A stretch of DNA of 64,000 nt from JBELHJ01 sp042091495. Its GTDB lineage: Bacteria; Bacteroidota; Bacteroidia; Flavobacteriales; Flavobacteriaceae. Of the stretch, positions 45,302-53,374 are shown one piece after another; within the stretch, counting starts at the first letter, position 1, and every line of letters begins with the position of its first letter. The notes under the pieces were generated by a model that had not been told where the DNA came from, made no database searches, and saw nothing but the letters and a program-made list of their open reading frames with translations. The translations under genes and the position numbers were made by a program. Location: NCBI GenBank assembly GCA_042091495.1, contig JBELHJ010000002.1, forward strand, positions 1 through 64,000, written 5' to 3'.

Positions 45302-46267
45302 ATGAAAAGAAACATTAAAGATTATTTCCTTATAACATTAAAAGGTATTGCTATGGGAGCAGCAGATGTTGTTCCTGGAGTTTCTGGAGGAACCATAGCT
45401 TTTATTACTGGTATTTACGAAGAACTTATTGATACAATCAATAAAATTGATTTTAACGCTTTTAAAACAGTAAGACAAAAAGGGATTAAGCATGCATGGC
45501 ATAGTATTAATGGAAACTTTTTAACAGCGCTTTTTATAGGGATAGCAATAAGCATTCTGTCACTTGCTAAAGGGATAAAATGGATGCTTCACAATGAACC
45601 AATTTTGTTGTGGTCTTTTTTCTTTGGACTTGTTTTGGCAAGTATTTTTTATGTTGGAAAACAAATAAAAACATTCAATTTCAACATTATAATAGCCATA
45701 ATACTAAGCAGCATTGCTTCCTATTTTTTAACACTTGCTGAACCTTTTACATCACCTGAGAGCCCATTATATCTTTTGTTTTGTGGTTTTATAGCTATAA
45801 TAGCTATGATCTTACCTGGTGTTTCAGGTGCTTTCATATTATTAATTTTAGGAGCGTATCAAACAACTATTGATACTATAAATGATCTAGCTCAAGGTCT
45901 TCTTACTAAAGATTTTAATCTTTTTAAAGAAGCCTTCATCAATTTTTTGATGTTGGCAGTTGGTGCCATTTTAGGATTAAAAATATTCTCAAAAATACTT
46001 AATTGGCTATTTAAAAATTATAAAGATCTCACATTAGCTATGTTAACAGGGTTCATGATTGGGTCACTTAATAAAATATGGCCATGGAAAAAAATATTAA
46101 CTTGGAGGGTAAACTCTAAAGGACTCTCAGTGCCATTAACAGAACAAAGTATTTTACCTACTAATATCGAAGGTGACAATCAATTGGCATTAGCTTTAGT
46201 TCTAATCACTATTGGCTTTGTAGTTATTTTATTACTTGAAAAATTTGGTCCTGAAAATAAAAAATAA
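45302..46267 (+). CDS. DUF368 membrane protein (PopT-type polyprenyl-phosphate transporter family), copy 1
   Basis: A 321-residue polytopic membrane protein with the DUF368 signature GIAMGAADVVPGVSGGTIAFITGIYEELI and a second, inverted-repeat-like AIIAMILPGVSGAFILLILGAY. Members of this family have been shown to recycle undecaprenyl phosphate across the cytoplasmic membrane. The same role is inferred here. Its stop overlaps the start of a second family member in TAATG, so the two are coupled. Confidence 0.92.
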   Translation: MKRNIKDYFLITLKGIAMGAADVVPGVSGGTIAFITGIYEELIDTINKIDFNAFKTVRQKGIKHAWHSINGNFLTALFIGIAISILSLAKGIKWMLHNEPILLWSFFFGLVLASIFYVGKQIKTFNFNIIIAIILSSIASYFLTLAEPFTSPESPLYLLFCGFIAIIAMILPGVSGAFILLILGAYQTTIDTINDLAQGLLTKDFNLFKEAFINFLMLAVGAILGLKIFSKILNWLFKNYKDLTLAMLTGFMIGSLNKIWPWKKILTWRVNSKGLSVPLTEQSILPTNIEGDNQLALALVLITIGFVVILLLEKFGPENKK

Positions 46268-47292
46268 TGCAAAGTAAACGCCATAGGAAAGATTATTTAT
46301 TCTTAGTTCTCAAAGGTTTAGCTATGGGTGCTGCAAATAAAGTACCTGGAGTTTCAGGTGGACTTGTAGCTTTCGTTGCAGGGTTTTATCATGAATTTAT
46401 CTACTCTCTCCAACGCTTTAATAAAACTGCTCTTAGACTTGTTTTAGGCGGACGGTTTAAAAGTTGTTTTGACTATGTTAACGGAAGGTTTCTATGTTAC
46501 CTAGTCTCTGGAATGATAATTAGTTATTTCAGTATATCTAAATTTTTGGATTTTTTACTTATATATTACGAAATTCAAGTTTGGAGTCTGTTTTTTGGAA
46601 TGGTAATTGGATCCATTTGGTACATATACAATGATTTAGAAGAACACTCTAAATTTTCGCTTTTATTAACAATTATTGGTGCTGGAGTTGGTTTATGGAT
46701 TAGTTTTTTAGATCCAGCTACTCAAAATGACAATCTGTGGTTTGTGTTTTTTTGTGGGGTAATTAGTGTTTCTGGAATGACTTTACCAGGATTTTCTGGA
46801 AGTTTCATCTTAATTTTACTTGGCAACTATGTTTTATTACTTGTAGATGCAGTCAACGCTCTCTACGACACCATTTATGAAGTGTTTTCTGGAAATTTTT
46901 CTTTCTATTACAACGGAAATAGAATTCATATGCTAAAAATATTAGCGGTTTTTACATTTGGCTCGATTACTGGATTAGTGACTTTCTCTCATCTGTTAAA
47001 TTACATTTTAACTCGATTTAAACAACTAACAATCGCATCAATTTTTGGATTTATAATTGGATCTCTCGGGGTCATTTGGCCTTGGAAATCTAAAGTATTT
47101 AAAGTAGATATTGATGGCTCATTATTTTTAGACTCTACAGGAAACCCAATTATAGTTATGTACAAAAGATATATTCCTGAAATAGATTTTAATTTTTGCA
47201 TATCTATATGCTCTATACTATTAGGAATTTTAATAGTTTTAGGCTTAGACTGGTATGGAAAAAAATTAAACTATTTAAATGCAACGAAATAA
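46267..47292 (+). CDS. DUF368 membrane protein (PopT-type), copy 2
   Basis: A 341-residue paralogue of the gene just upstream, with GLAMGAANKVPGVSGGLVAFVAGFYHEFIY and SVSGMTLPGFSGSFILILLGNY in equivalent places. The first motif differs from copy 1 by AADVVP to AANKVP, replacing an acidic residue with a basic pair in a region likely to face the substrate. This may mean different lipid carriers or a mixed complex. It overlaps the aroE start by 14 bases. Confidence 0.9.
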   Translation: MQSKRHRKDYLFLVLKGLAMGAANKVPGVSGGLVAFVAGFYHEFIYSLQRFNKTALRLVLGGRFKSCFDYVNGRFLCYLVSGMIISYFSISKFLDFLLIYYEIQVWSLFFGMVIGSIWYIYNDLEEHSKFSLLLTIIGAGVGLWISFLDPATQNDNLWFVFFCGVISVSGMTLPGFSGSFILILLGNYVLLLVDAVNALYDTIYEVFSGNFSFYYNGNRIHMLKILAVFTFGSITGLVTFSHLLNYILTRFKQLTIASIFGFIIGSLGVIWPWKSKVFKVDIDGSLFLDSTGNPIIVMYKRYIPEIDFNFCISICSILLGILIVLGLDWYGKKLNYLNATK

Positions 47293-48022
47293 ACTAGGCC
47301 TTTTAGGTAAAAATATTGACTACTCATTTTCCAGATCTTATTTTTCTGAAAAATTCAAAAGAGAAAATCTCGATTTTAGTTATACAAACTTTGATATAGA
47401 TTCATTAGAAAAATTACAGTCAATAGTTTCTAATAAAAGTTTAATTGGATTTAATGTGACCATTCCTTATAAAGAGGAGATTATTCATCATCTGGATTCA
47501 ATCAATGATGAGGCCAAAACAATTGGAGCCGTAAATACCGTTGTAATTAATTCCTCAGGGAAACTTATTGGATTCAATACAGATTGTTGGGGTTTCGCAG
47601 AATCTTTACGCCCACATCTAAAGACAAACCATAAAAAAGCTTTGATTCTTGGAACTGGTGGGGCTGCTAAAGCAATTGCTTATGTTTTAAAACAGTTTGG
47701 AATCAGCTTTAAATATGTAAGCAGAAAAGAAAGTGATAACATGTCAATTAATTATAATGAGTTACAAAGCTCAATTATAGAAAGTCATAAGCTAATTATA
47801 AACTGTACCCCACTTGGGACTTATCCAAACATTGAAAATGCTCCAGAAATACCATATGAATTTATAACTAATCAGCACATTTTATTTGACTTGATATATA
47901 ATCCTAAAAAAACTTTGTTTTTGAAAAAGGGAGAAGCAAGAGGAGCTACAATAATTAACGGTTATAAAATGTTAGTCCTCCAAGCTGAAAGAGCATTTCA
48001 AATTTGGCAGAATTACATATAA
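47279..48022 (+). CDS. aroE: Shikimate dehydrogenase
   Basis: Reduces 3-dehydroshikimate with NADPH in chorismate synthesis. The N-terminal substrate domain has LGLLGKNIDYSFSRSYFSEKF and the catalytic Lys in GFNVTIPYKEEIIHHLD. The Rossmann part has GFNTDCWGF and LGTGGAAKAIAYVLKQFG. At 247 residues it is slightly shorter than E. coli AroE but complete, with the C-terminal NGYKMLVLQAERAFQIW. It overlaps the DUF368 gene. Confidence 0.95.
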   Translation: MQRNKLGLLGKNIDYSFSRSYFSEKFKRENLDFSYTNFDIDSLEKLQSIVSNKSLIGFNVTIPYKEEIIHHLDSINDEAKTIGAVNTVVINSSGKLIGFNTDCWGFAESLRPHLKTNHKKALILGTGGAAKAIAYVLKQFGISFKYVSRKESDNMSINYNELQSSIIESHKLIINCTPLGTYPNIENAPEIPYEFITNQHILFDLIYNPKKTLFLKKGEARGATIINGYKMLVLQAERAFQIWQNYI

Positions 48023-48041
48023 ATACTTTTTGGTGTTCCTT

Positions 48042-48073
48042 TTTGTTATTCACAAGCCTCTTAGCTATATTTA
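48042..48073 (+). promoter_or_regulatory. Possible promoter of the DUF349 gene
   Basis: TTTG (48042-48045), 20 bases, then TATATTTA (48066-48073), one mismatch from TAnnTTTG. Start predicted near 48080, about 20 bases before the ATG. Confidence 0.4.
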
Positions 48074-48099
48074 AGGCTTAATATTAAATACATTGTAAA

Positions 48100-50076
48100 A
48101 TGTCTAAGAAAGATAACCTGCAAGAAGCAGATGGAATAAACAAAATTACACCTGATACTTCAGAGGAAAGCGCAGTTTCAGAAAAAACTAATGAAATACA
48201 AACAGATATTACTGAATCTGAAGCTATTAATCAGGCAGATGAAACTGATGAGACAGCAAATGATATAGTTAATGATTCTGAAGACCATGTTGAAGCTGTC
48301 GAAAAGGAAAATGCAGAAGATGCAGAAGATGCTTCAAATGAAGTAAGACATAAGATCAAGGCAAAAGATTACCATAGTATGAATATGGATCTTTTGGTTT
48401 TAGAATTTGAAAAGCTTTTAAAATCCGATAAAGTCCAAACCATAAAAGCTGTTGTTGATGAGATTAAAAATGAATTCAATTCTAAATTCAATGAGCTTTT
48501 AGAGGAAAAAAAGGAAGAGTTCTTAGCTGATGGTGGAAGTGAAATAGATTTTTACTTTACAACACCATTAAAAAAACAATTCAATTCACTTTTCAAAGAT
48601 TACAAAAATAACCTGAATGCCTATTATAAAGATCTTGAAAGTAGTCTCAAAAAAAATCTTGAAAAACGACTAAACATTATTGAAGAAATAAAGGGTTTGT
48701 TGAATGTTGAAGAAAATATCAGTTCAACATATAAGCATTTCAAAGAGCTTCAAGATGAATGGCGAAATGCTGGACCAATTCCAAGAGATAAGTATAATAA
48801 TGCATGGAATACATACCATCATCATGTAGAACGCTTTTACGATTTCCTTCATCTAAATAGAGATTTAAGAGATCTTGATTTTAAACATAATCTAGATCAA
48901 AAGTTAAAAATCATAGAACAAGCTGAAGCTCTTGCAGAAGATACTAATGTTAATAGGTCATTTAGAGAACTTCAAGCACTTCACAAGTTATGGAAAGAAG
49001 ACCTTGGACCAGTAGCAAAGGAAAAAAGAGAAGAAATTTGGCAACGTTTTAGTAAAGCTACTAAAGTCATTCACGAAAAAAGACAAGAGTATTATGAGGA
49101 TTTGGACAAAGCTTATGAAAAGAATTTAATTGTCAAAGAAGAAATTATTTCTAAAATAACTGAAATTGCTTCTCAAAACTCAGAATCTCATAAGTTCTGG
49201 CAACAAAAGATTCGTGAAATTGAAGCATTGAGAACTGAATTTTTCAACGCCGGTAAAGTTCCACTAAAAGTAAATGAAACAACTTGGGCTAAATTTAAAG
49301 AAGCGGTAAGGCAGTTTAACAGGAATAAAAATTCTTATTATAAAAATCTGAAGAAGAATCAGACAGAAAATCTTAGAAAAAAAATAGAACTCATTAAAAT
49401 TGCTGAGGATAATAAAGACAGTGATGACTTCGGATCCGTTACCCCTTTGATGAAAAAAATCCAAAGTGATTGGAAAAAAATTGGTCACGTACCAAGAAAA
49501 GACAGTGATAAAATTTGGAAACAATTTAAGGCTGCATGTAACGCTTATTTTGATAGAATGAATACTGTTAGAGAGCAAGGGTCACCAGAACAAGTAGAGG
49601 CATTTAACAAAAAATCAGCTTATTTAAAAACTTTAAAATCATTCAAACCAGAGGGCAATAATGAGGAAGTAATTAATGTAATTACTGATAAGATAAACGA
49701 ATGGAAATCCTTAGGAAATGTAGCAAGAAACAAGCAACAAATAGAACACGATTTTAAGACTATTATCAATGGTTTTTTTGATAATCTAGGTATAGAAAAA
49801 GAACAATTGGAAATGATTAAATTTCAAAATAAAATTAATGCATTTTCAAATCAAGCCGATACAAAAGACCTTGACAATGAACTAAACTACATTAGAAAGA
49901 AAATAGATGAAATTAAATCTGAAATTAATCAACTTGAAAATAATTTACAGTTTTTCAGTAATGCTTCAGAAGATAATCCGCTTGTAAAAGAAGTTAATAA
50001 TAAAATCGAAAAATCTAAGAAAACACTAGAAACTTGGAAAAAAAAGTATCAAAAAATTAAAAAAATGTATTCCTAA
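48100..50076 (+). CDS. DUF349 repeat protein
   Basis: A 658-residue, highly charged, helical cytoplasmic protein. The first 85 residues are acidic and low-complexity. Several DUF349 repeats follow with the recurring core in which Trp-Lys/Arg precedes a gap and a second Trp, such as LQDEWRNAGPIPRDKYNNAWNTYH, IQSDWKKIGHVPRKDSDKIWKQF and INEWKSLGNVARNKQQIEHDF. The C-terminal 90 residues look like coiled coil. Molecular function is unsettled. A bidirectional terminator follows. Confidence 0.9.
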   Translation: MSKKDNLQEADGINKITPDTSEESAVSEKTNEIQTDITESEAINQADETDETANDIVNDSEDHVEAVEKENAEDAEDASNEVRHKIKAKDYHSMNMDLLVLEFEKLLKSDKVQTIKAVVDEIKNEFNSKFNELLEEKKEEFLADGGSEIDFYFTTPLKKQFNSLFKDYKNNLNAYYKDLESSLKKNLEKRLNIIEEIKGLLNVEENISSTYKHFKELQDEWRNAGPIPRDKYNNAWNTYHHHVERFYDFLHLNRDLRDLDFKHNLDQKLKIIEQAEALAEDTNVNRSFRELQALHKLWKEDLGPVAKEKREEIWQRFSKATKVIHEKRQEYYEDLDKAYEKNLIVKEEIISKITEIASQNSESHKFWQQKIREIEALRTEFFNAGKVPLKVNETTWAKFKEAVRQFNRNKNSYYKNLKKNQTENLRKKIELIKIAEDNKDSDDFGSVTPLMKKIQSDWKKIGHVPRKDSDKIWKQFKAACNAYFDRMNTVREQGSPEQVEAFNKKSAYLKTLKSFKPEGNNEEVINVITDKINEWKSLGNVARNKQQIEHDFKTIINGFFDNLGIEKEQLEMIKFQNKINAFSNQADTKDLDNELNYIRKKIDEIKSEINQLENNLQFFSNASEDNPLVKEVNNKIEKSKKTLETWKKKYQKIKKMYS

Positions 50077-50105
50077 AAAAAGCCTGATTTATTCAGGCTT
50101 TTTTT
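50075..50105. terminator. Bidirectional terminator between the DUF349 gene and mazG
   Basis: AGCCTGA and TCAGGCT around TTTAT are flanked by an A run on the left and a T run on the right, serving both convergent genes. It abuts both stop codons. Confidence 0.88.
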
Positions 50106-50874
50106 ATAGTTTCTTTGCTTCTTCCCAATATACATCCATTTCTTTAAGAGTCATATCATGAAGAGATTTATTCATTAACCTTGCTTTATCTTCAAGATAT
50201 TTGAAACGCTTAATGAATTTTTTATTCGTGCGCTCTAAAGCGTTTTCAGGATTTACTTTTAAAAATCTTGCGTAATTTATTAATGAGAAGAAAACATCTC
50301 CTAACTCATTTTCAATGTTATCTTTATTACCCTGATTGATCTCGAGTTCTAGTTCTGCTAATTCTTCTTTTAACTTATCAAAAACTTGATGAGATGCTTC
50401 CCAATCAAAACCAACACCTGATACTTTATCTTGAATCCTATTGGCCTTAACCATTGCTGGTAAACTTTGAGGCACTCCCTCTAAAACACTTTTCTTGCCT
50501 TCTTTTAATTTAAGTTGTTCCCAGTTGCGTTTTACATCTTCTTCATTAGATACTTCAACATCACCGTATATGTGAGGATGACGATCTATAAGTTTATCAG
50601 AAATACTATCACAAACATCGGCAATATCAAAGCTATTGGTTTCACTACCAATTTTAGCGTAAAAAACAATATGTAATAAAACATCACCAAGCTCTTTTTT
50701 AACCTCTTCAAGATCATTATCAAGTATAGCGTCACCTAACTCATAAACTTCTTCAATAGTTAAATGCCTTAAAGATTCCATGGTTTGTTTTTTATCCCAA
50801 GGACACTTTAATCTTAGGTCGTCCATTATATGTAACAACCTATTAAATGCTTTTAACTCTTTTGACTTTTGCAT
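50104..50874 (-). CDS. mazG: MazG nucleoside triphosphate pyrophosphohydrolase
   Basis: Hydrolyses (d)NTPs to NMP and pyrophosphate, a house-cleaning role. Two MazG folds are visible: the first with CPWDKKQTMESLRHLTIEEVYELGDAIL and KKELGDVLLHIVFYAKIG, the second with KLKEELAELELEI and ENELGDVFFSLINYARFL, both with the EExxE and ExxD metal-binding pattern. At 256 residues it matches the two-domain bacterial form. It sits after a DUF5606 gene but is separated by that gene's terminator, so it probably has its own promoter. Confidence 0.95.
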   Translation of the reverse strand: MQKSKELKAFNRLLHIMDDLRLKCPWDKKQTMESLRHLTIEEVYELGDAILDNDLEEVKKELGDVLLHIVFYAKIGSETNSFDIADVCDSISDKLIDRHPHIYGDVEVSNEEDVKRNWEQLKLKEGKKSVLEGVPQSLPAMVKANRIQDKVSGVGFDWEASHQVFDKLKEELAELELEINQGNKDNIENELGDVFFSLINYARFLKVNPENALERTNKKFIKRFKYLEDKARLMNKSLHDMTLKEMDVYWEEAKKL

Positions 50875-50900
50875 CTTTAATTATTTTAATTTTCAATATA

Positions 50901-50930
50901 AAAAAAGATCACCTTAAAAAGTGATCTTTT
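50901..50930 (-). terminator. Terminator after the DUF5606 gene
   Basis: AAAAGATCAC (50903-50912) pairs with GTGATCTTTT (50921-50930). On the minus strand the stem runs into a T run, 23 bases past the DUF5606 stop. Confidence 0.82.
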
Positions 50931-50952
50931 AGTATATTATGTATTAAACAAA

Positions 50953-51381
50953 TTAACTTTTAGAATTGTCCTGTTCTTCAGACGCTTCTTCTTCAATAAG
51001 ATTTAGTAATTCATTTTTATGTAATAAATTATACCATTGTATAATTTTTTTAATGTCACTTGCGTAAACGCGATCTTCATCATAATCAGAGAGAATAGAA
51101 AAGAAATATTCTTCTAATTCATCTTTAGATGCTTTGTGAGCTACTGAGGTAAGACCTCCATTTTCTTTTTCACTAATTTTTTTAAACACCTCTTTTAAAG
51201 GTAATTCTTCAGTCAGTGTATATACAGCAATTTCGCTTAAAACACTTACATTACTTTGTGCGTTTACACTAATTTTTTTGTTATCTAATAAAGATTGTGC
51301 CACAAAACCACCTCGAGTTTGAGTAAGTAATTTGAAAAGTCCTGGTTTCCCAGAAATAGCAAGAATTGTATTTAACCCCAT
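50953..51381 (-). CDS. DUF5606 domain protein
   Basis: A 142-residue cytoplasmic protein. The conserved N-terminal part LNTILAISGKPGLFKLLTQTRGGFVAQSL resembles a small SH3-like barrel seen in Bacteroidota DUF5606 proteins. The middle is helical (ELPLKEVFKKISEKENGG), and the C-terminus is acidic (IEEEASEEQDNSKS). Function unknown. It starts 7 bases after the def stop on the same strand and ends at a terminator, so it is cotranscribed with peptide deformylase. Confidence 0.88.
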   Translation of the reverse strand: MGLNTILAISGKPGLFKLLTQTRGGFVAQSLLDNKKISVNAQSNVSVLSEIAVYTLTEELPLKEVFKKISEKENGGLTSVAHKASKDELEEYFFSILSDYDEDRVYASDIKKIIQWYNLLHKNELLNLIEEEASEEQDNSKS

Positions 51382-51388
51382 ATGTTAT

Positions 51389-51979
51389 TTAACGTTTTTT
51401 ATTAATTAAAGGAAATTTCATTTTGTAGTCTACTCGTATTTTTCCTTTAGATATGTTTGCCAGTTTGCCCTTAATTAGCCTTTTCTTGAGAGAAGATAAT
51501 TTATCTGTAAATAAAATACCTTCAATATGATCATACTCGTGCTGAATAACCCGTGCTAAGAGACCTTCATATGTTTCAGTATAACTTTTGAAATTTTCAT
51601 CTTGGTACCTTATGGTAATTTTTGGTTTCCTTGAAACATCTTCTCTAACATCAGGAATACTTAGGCATCCTTCATTAAAAGACCACGCCTCACCTTCTTC
51701 CTTAAGAATTTCGGCATTAATAAAGGTCTTTTTGAAGCCTTTTAATAATTCACGCTCCTTGGAATCTAGTCCTTCGTCCTCAGAAAAAGGAGATGCATCC
51801 ACCAAAAAGACTCTTATTGGAACGCCTACCTGTGGTGCTGCTAACCCTACCCCGTATGCGCCATACATGGTCTCGTACATATTATCTATGAACTCACTTA
51901 GGTTAGGATAATCTGCATTGATTGTGGCAGCTTTTTTTCTCAAAACTACGTCACCATATGCAACAATTGGTAAAATCAT
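51389..51979 (-). CDS. def: Peptide deformylase
   Basis: Removes the formyl group from the initiator Met of new proteins. The three metalloenzyme motifs are present: GVGLAAPQVG, EGCLSIP with the Cys ligand, and QHEYDHIEG with the HExxH ligands. At 196 residues it carries a longer loop around residues 66-90 (PFSEDEGLDSKERELLKG), usual in Bacteroidota. A TATTTTTG box 20 bases upstream is a likely promoter, and DUF5606 follows in the same unit. Confidence 0.97.
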   Translation of the reverse strand: MILPIVAYGDVVLRKKAATINADYPNLSEFIDNMYETMYGAYGVGLAAPQVGVPIRVFLVDASPFSEDEGLDSKERELLKGFKKTFINAEILKEEGEAWSFNEGCLSIPDVREDVSRKPKITIRYQDENFKSYTETYEGLLARVIQHEYDHIEGILFTDKLSSLKKRLIKGKLANISKGKIRVDYKMKFPLINKKR

Positions 51980-51998
51980 GTTTTAAATTTTTCGATTG

Positions 51999-52006
51999 CA
52001 AAAATA
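51999..52006 (-). promoter_or_regulatory. -7 box of the def promoter
   Basis: Minus-strand TATTTTTG is a perfect TAnnTTTG, giving a start near 51992 and a leader of about 13 bases. No clear -33 element is seen. Confidence 0.45.
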
Positions 52007-52051
52007 CAATAGTTAATTCTTTTTAAATAAATTTAATTGATTAAAACAAAA

Positions 52052-52465
52052 CTATCTTATGGAATCCATGTAACCTTGAAGGATAAGAGTGGCACTTATT
52101 TCATCAATTAATGCTTTATTTTTGCGCTTTTGTTTTTTTACTCCACCATCAATCATGGCTTGAAAAGCCATTTTAGAGGTAAACCTTTCATCATAGCGTT
52201 TAACTGGAATCTGTGGAATAAATGTTTTAAGTTTTTTCAAGAAACTTTTTATTTCCAATTCACTCTCTGAGATGGAATTATCCATTTGCTTAGGCTCACC
52301 TACAATAAAAAGATCTACACACTCCTTTTGGGTATAATCTTTTAAAAAATGAAGAAGCTCTTTTGTAGAAACAGTTGTAAGCCCAGAGGCTATTAGCCGT
52401 AATTCGTCGGTGACAGCTATACCAGTTCTTTTAATTCCAAAGTCAATAGCTAGTATTCTTCCCAT
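52052..52465 (-). CDS. ruvX: YqgF/RuvX putative Holliday junction resolvase (pre-16S rRNA nuclease family)
   Basis: A 137-residue RNase H-fold protein. RILAIDFGIKRTGIAVTDE carries the first catalytic Asp, FIVGEPKQMDNSISE the central acidic residue, and RYDERFTSKMAF and IDEISATLILQGYM complete the family signature. It has been described both as a Holliday junction resolvase and as a nuclease for pre-16S rRNA 5-prime ends. It lies 72 bases upstream of def on the same strand. A -7 box sits only 4 bases before the ATG. Confidence 0.95.
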   Translation of the reverse strand: MGRILAIDFGIKRTGIAVTDELRLIASGLTTVSTKELLHFLKDYTQKECVDLFIVGEPKQMDNSISESELEIKSFLKKLKTFIPQIPVKRYDERFTSKMAFQAMIDGGVKKQKRKNKALIDEISATLILQGYMDSIR

Positions 52466-52469
52466 TTAA

Positions 52470-52498
52470 CAAATTTAAAATATTACAATTGTATTCAA
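52470..52498 (-). promoter_or_regulatory. Promoter immediately before ruvX
   Basis: Minus-strand TAAATTTG (52470-52477) with TTG 18 bases upstream (52496-52498). Both elements match the consensus, yet the start site would fall at or inside the ATG at 52465. Confidence 0.45.
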
Positions 52499-52531
52499 TC
52501 TGAAAATTTATAAATAATTCAATTATACATT

Positions 52532-52539
52532 TATATTTG
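52532..52539 (+). promoter_or_regulatory. -7 box of the dapD promoter
   Basis: TATATTTG is a perfect -7 match ending 19 bases before the dapD ATG. The expected -33 position holds only TTTA. Confidence 0.45.
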
Positions 52540-52558
52540 CATATCTAATCTAATTTTA

Positions 52559-53374
52559 ATGAATACATTACAAAACACTATAGAATCTGCCTGGAATGAT
52601 AGAAGTTTATTAAATGATATCAATACGCAAAGTGCTATTAAAGAAGTTATAAATTTAATTGATTCAGGGGAACTCAGAGTTGCTGAACCTATAACCGGTG
52701 GATGGCAAGTTAACGAATGGGTTAAAAAAGCAGTTGTTTTGTATTTTCCTATTCAAAAAATGGAAACTTTAGAGGCCGGTCCATTGGAATTTCATGATAA
52801 AATGCCTCTTAAGAAAAATTATGCTGAAAAAGGAATCAGAGTTGTTCCGCATGCGGTGGCTAGACATGGTGCTTTCATATCTAGCGGTGTTATTTTAATG
52901 CCTAGCTATGTTAACATTGGAGCTTACGTTGATAAAGGGACAATGGTCGATACATGGGCAACCGTGGGGAGTTGCGCTCAGATAGGAAAAAATGTTCACC
53001 TTTCTGGAGGTGTTGGTATCGGAGGTGTTTTAGAGCCACTTCAAGCTGCCCCTGTTATCATAGAAGACAATGCCTTTATTGGATCAAGATGTATTGTTGT
53101 TGAAGGCGTAAGAGTAGAAAAAGAAGCTGTACTGGGTGCCAATGTTGTTCTTACTGCTTCAACAAAAATAATTGATGTTACTGGAGATGAGCCTATTGAA
53201 ACAAAAGGGTTAATTCCTGCTAGATCCGTAGTTATACCTGGAAGTTATACTAAGACATTTGCTGCTGGAGATTACAATGTACCTTGTGCCTTAATTATTG
53301 GTAAAAGAAAAGAAAGTACTGATAAGAAAACATCTTTGAATGATGCTCTTAGAGAGCATAATGTGGCTGTATAA
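52559..53374 (+). CDS. dapD: Tetrahydrodipicolinate N-succinyltransferase
   Basis: Transfers succinyl from succinyl-CoA in lysine and meso-diaminopimelate synthesis. An N-terminal helical domain (LQNTIESAWNDRSLL) is followed by a left-handed beta-helix of hexapeptide repeats (RHGAFISSGVILMPSYVNIGAYV, VDTWATVGSCAQIGKNVHLSGGVGIGG). The C-terminal RSVVIPGSYTKTF matches DapD. The length of 271 residues is typical. The next gene starts directly after the stop. Confidence 0.97.
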   Translation: MNTLQNTIESAWNDRSLLNDINTQSAIKEVINLIDSGELRVAEPITGGWQVNEWVKKAVVLYFPIQKMETLEAGPLEFHDKMPLKKNYAEKGIRVVPHAVARHGAFISSGVILMPSYVNIGAYVDKGTMVDTWATVGSCAQIGKNVHLSGGVGIGGVLEPLQAAPVIIEDNAFIGSRCIVVEGVRVEKEAVLGANVVLTASTKIIDVTGDEPIETKGLIPARSVVIPGSYTKTFAAGDYNVPCALIIGKRKESTDKKTSLNDALREHNVAV

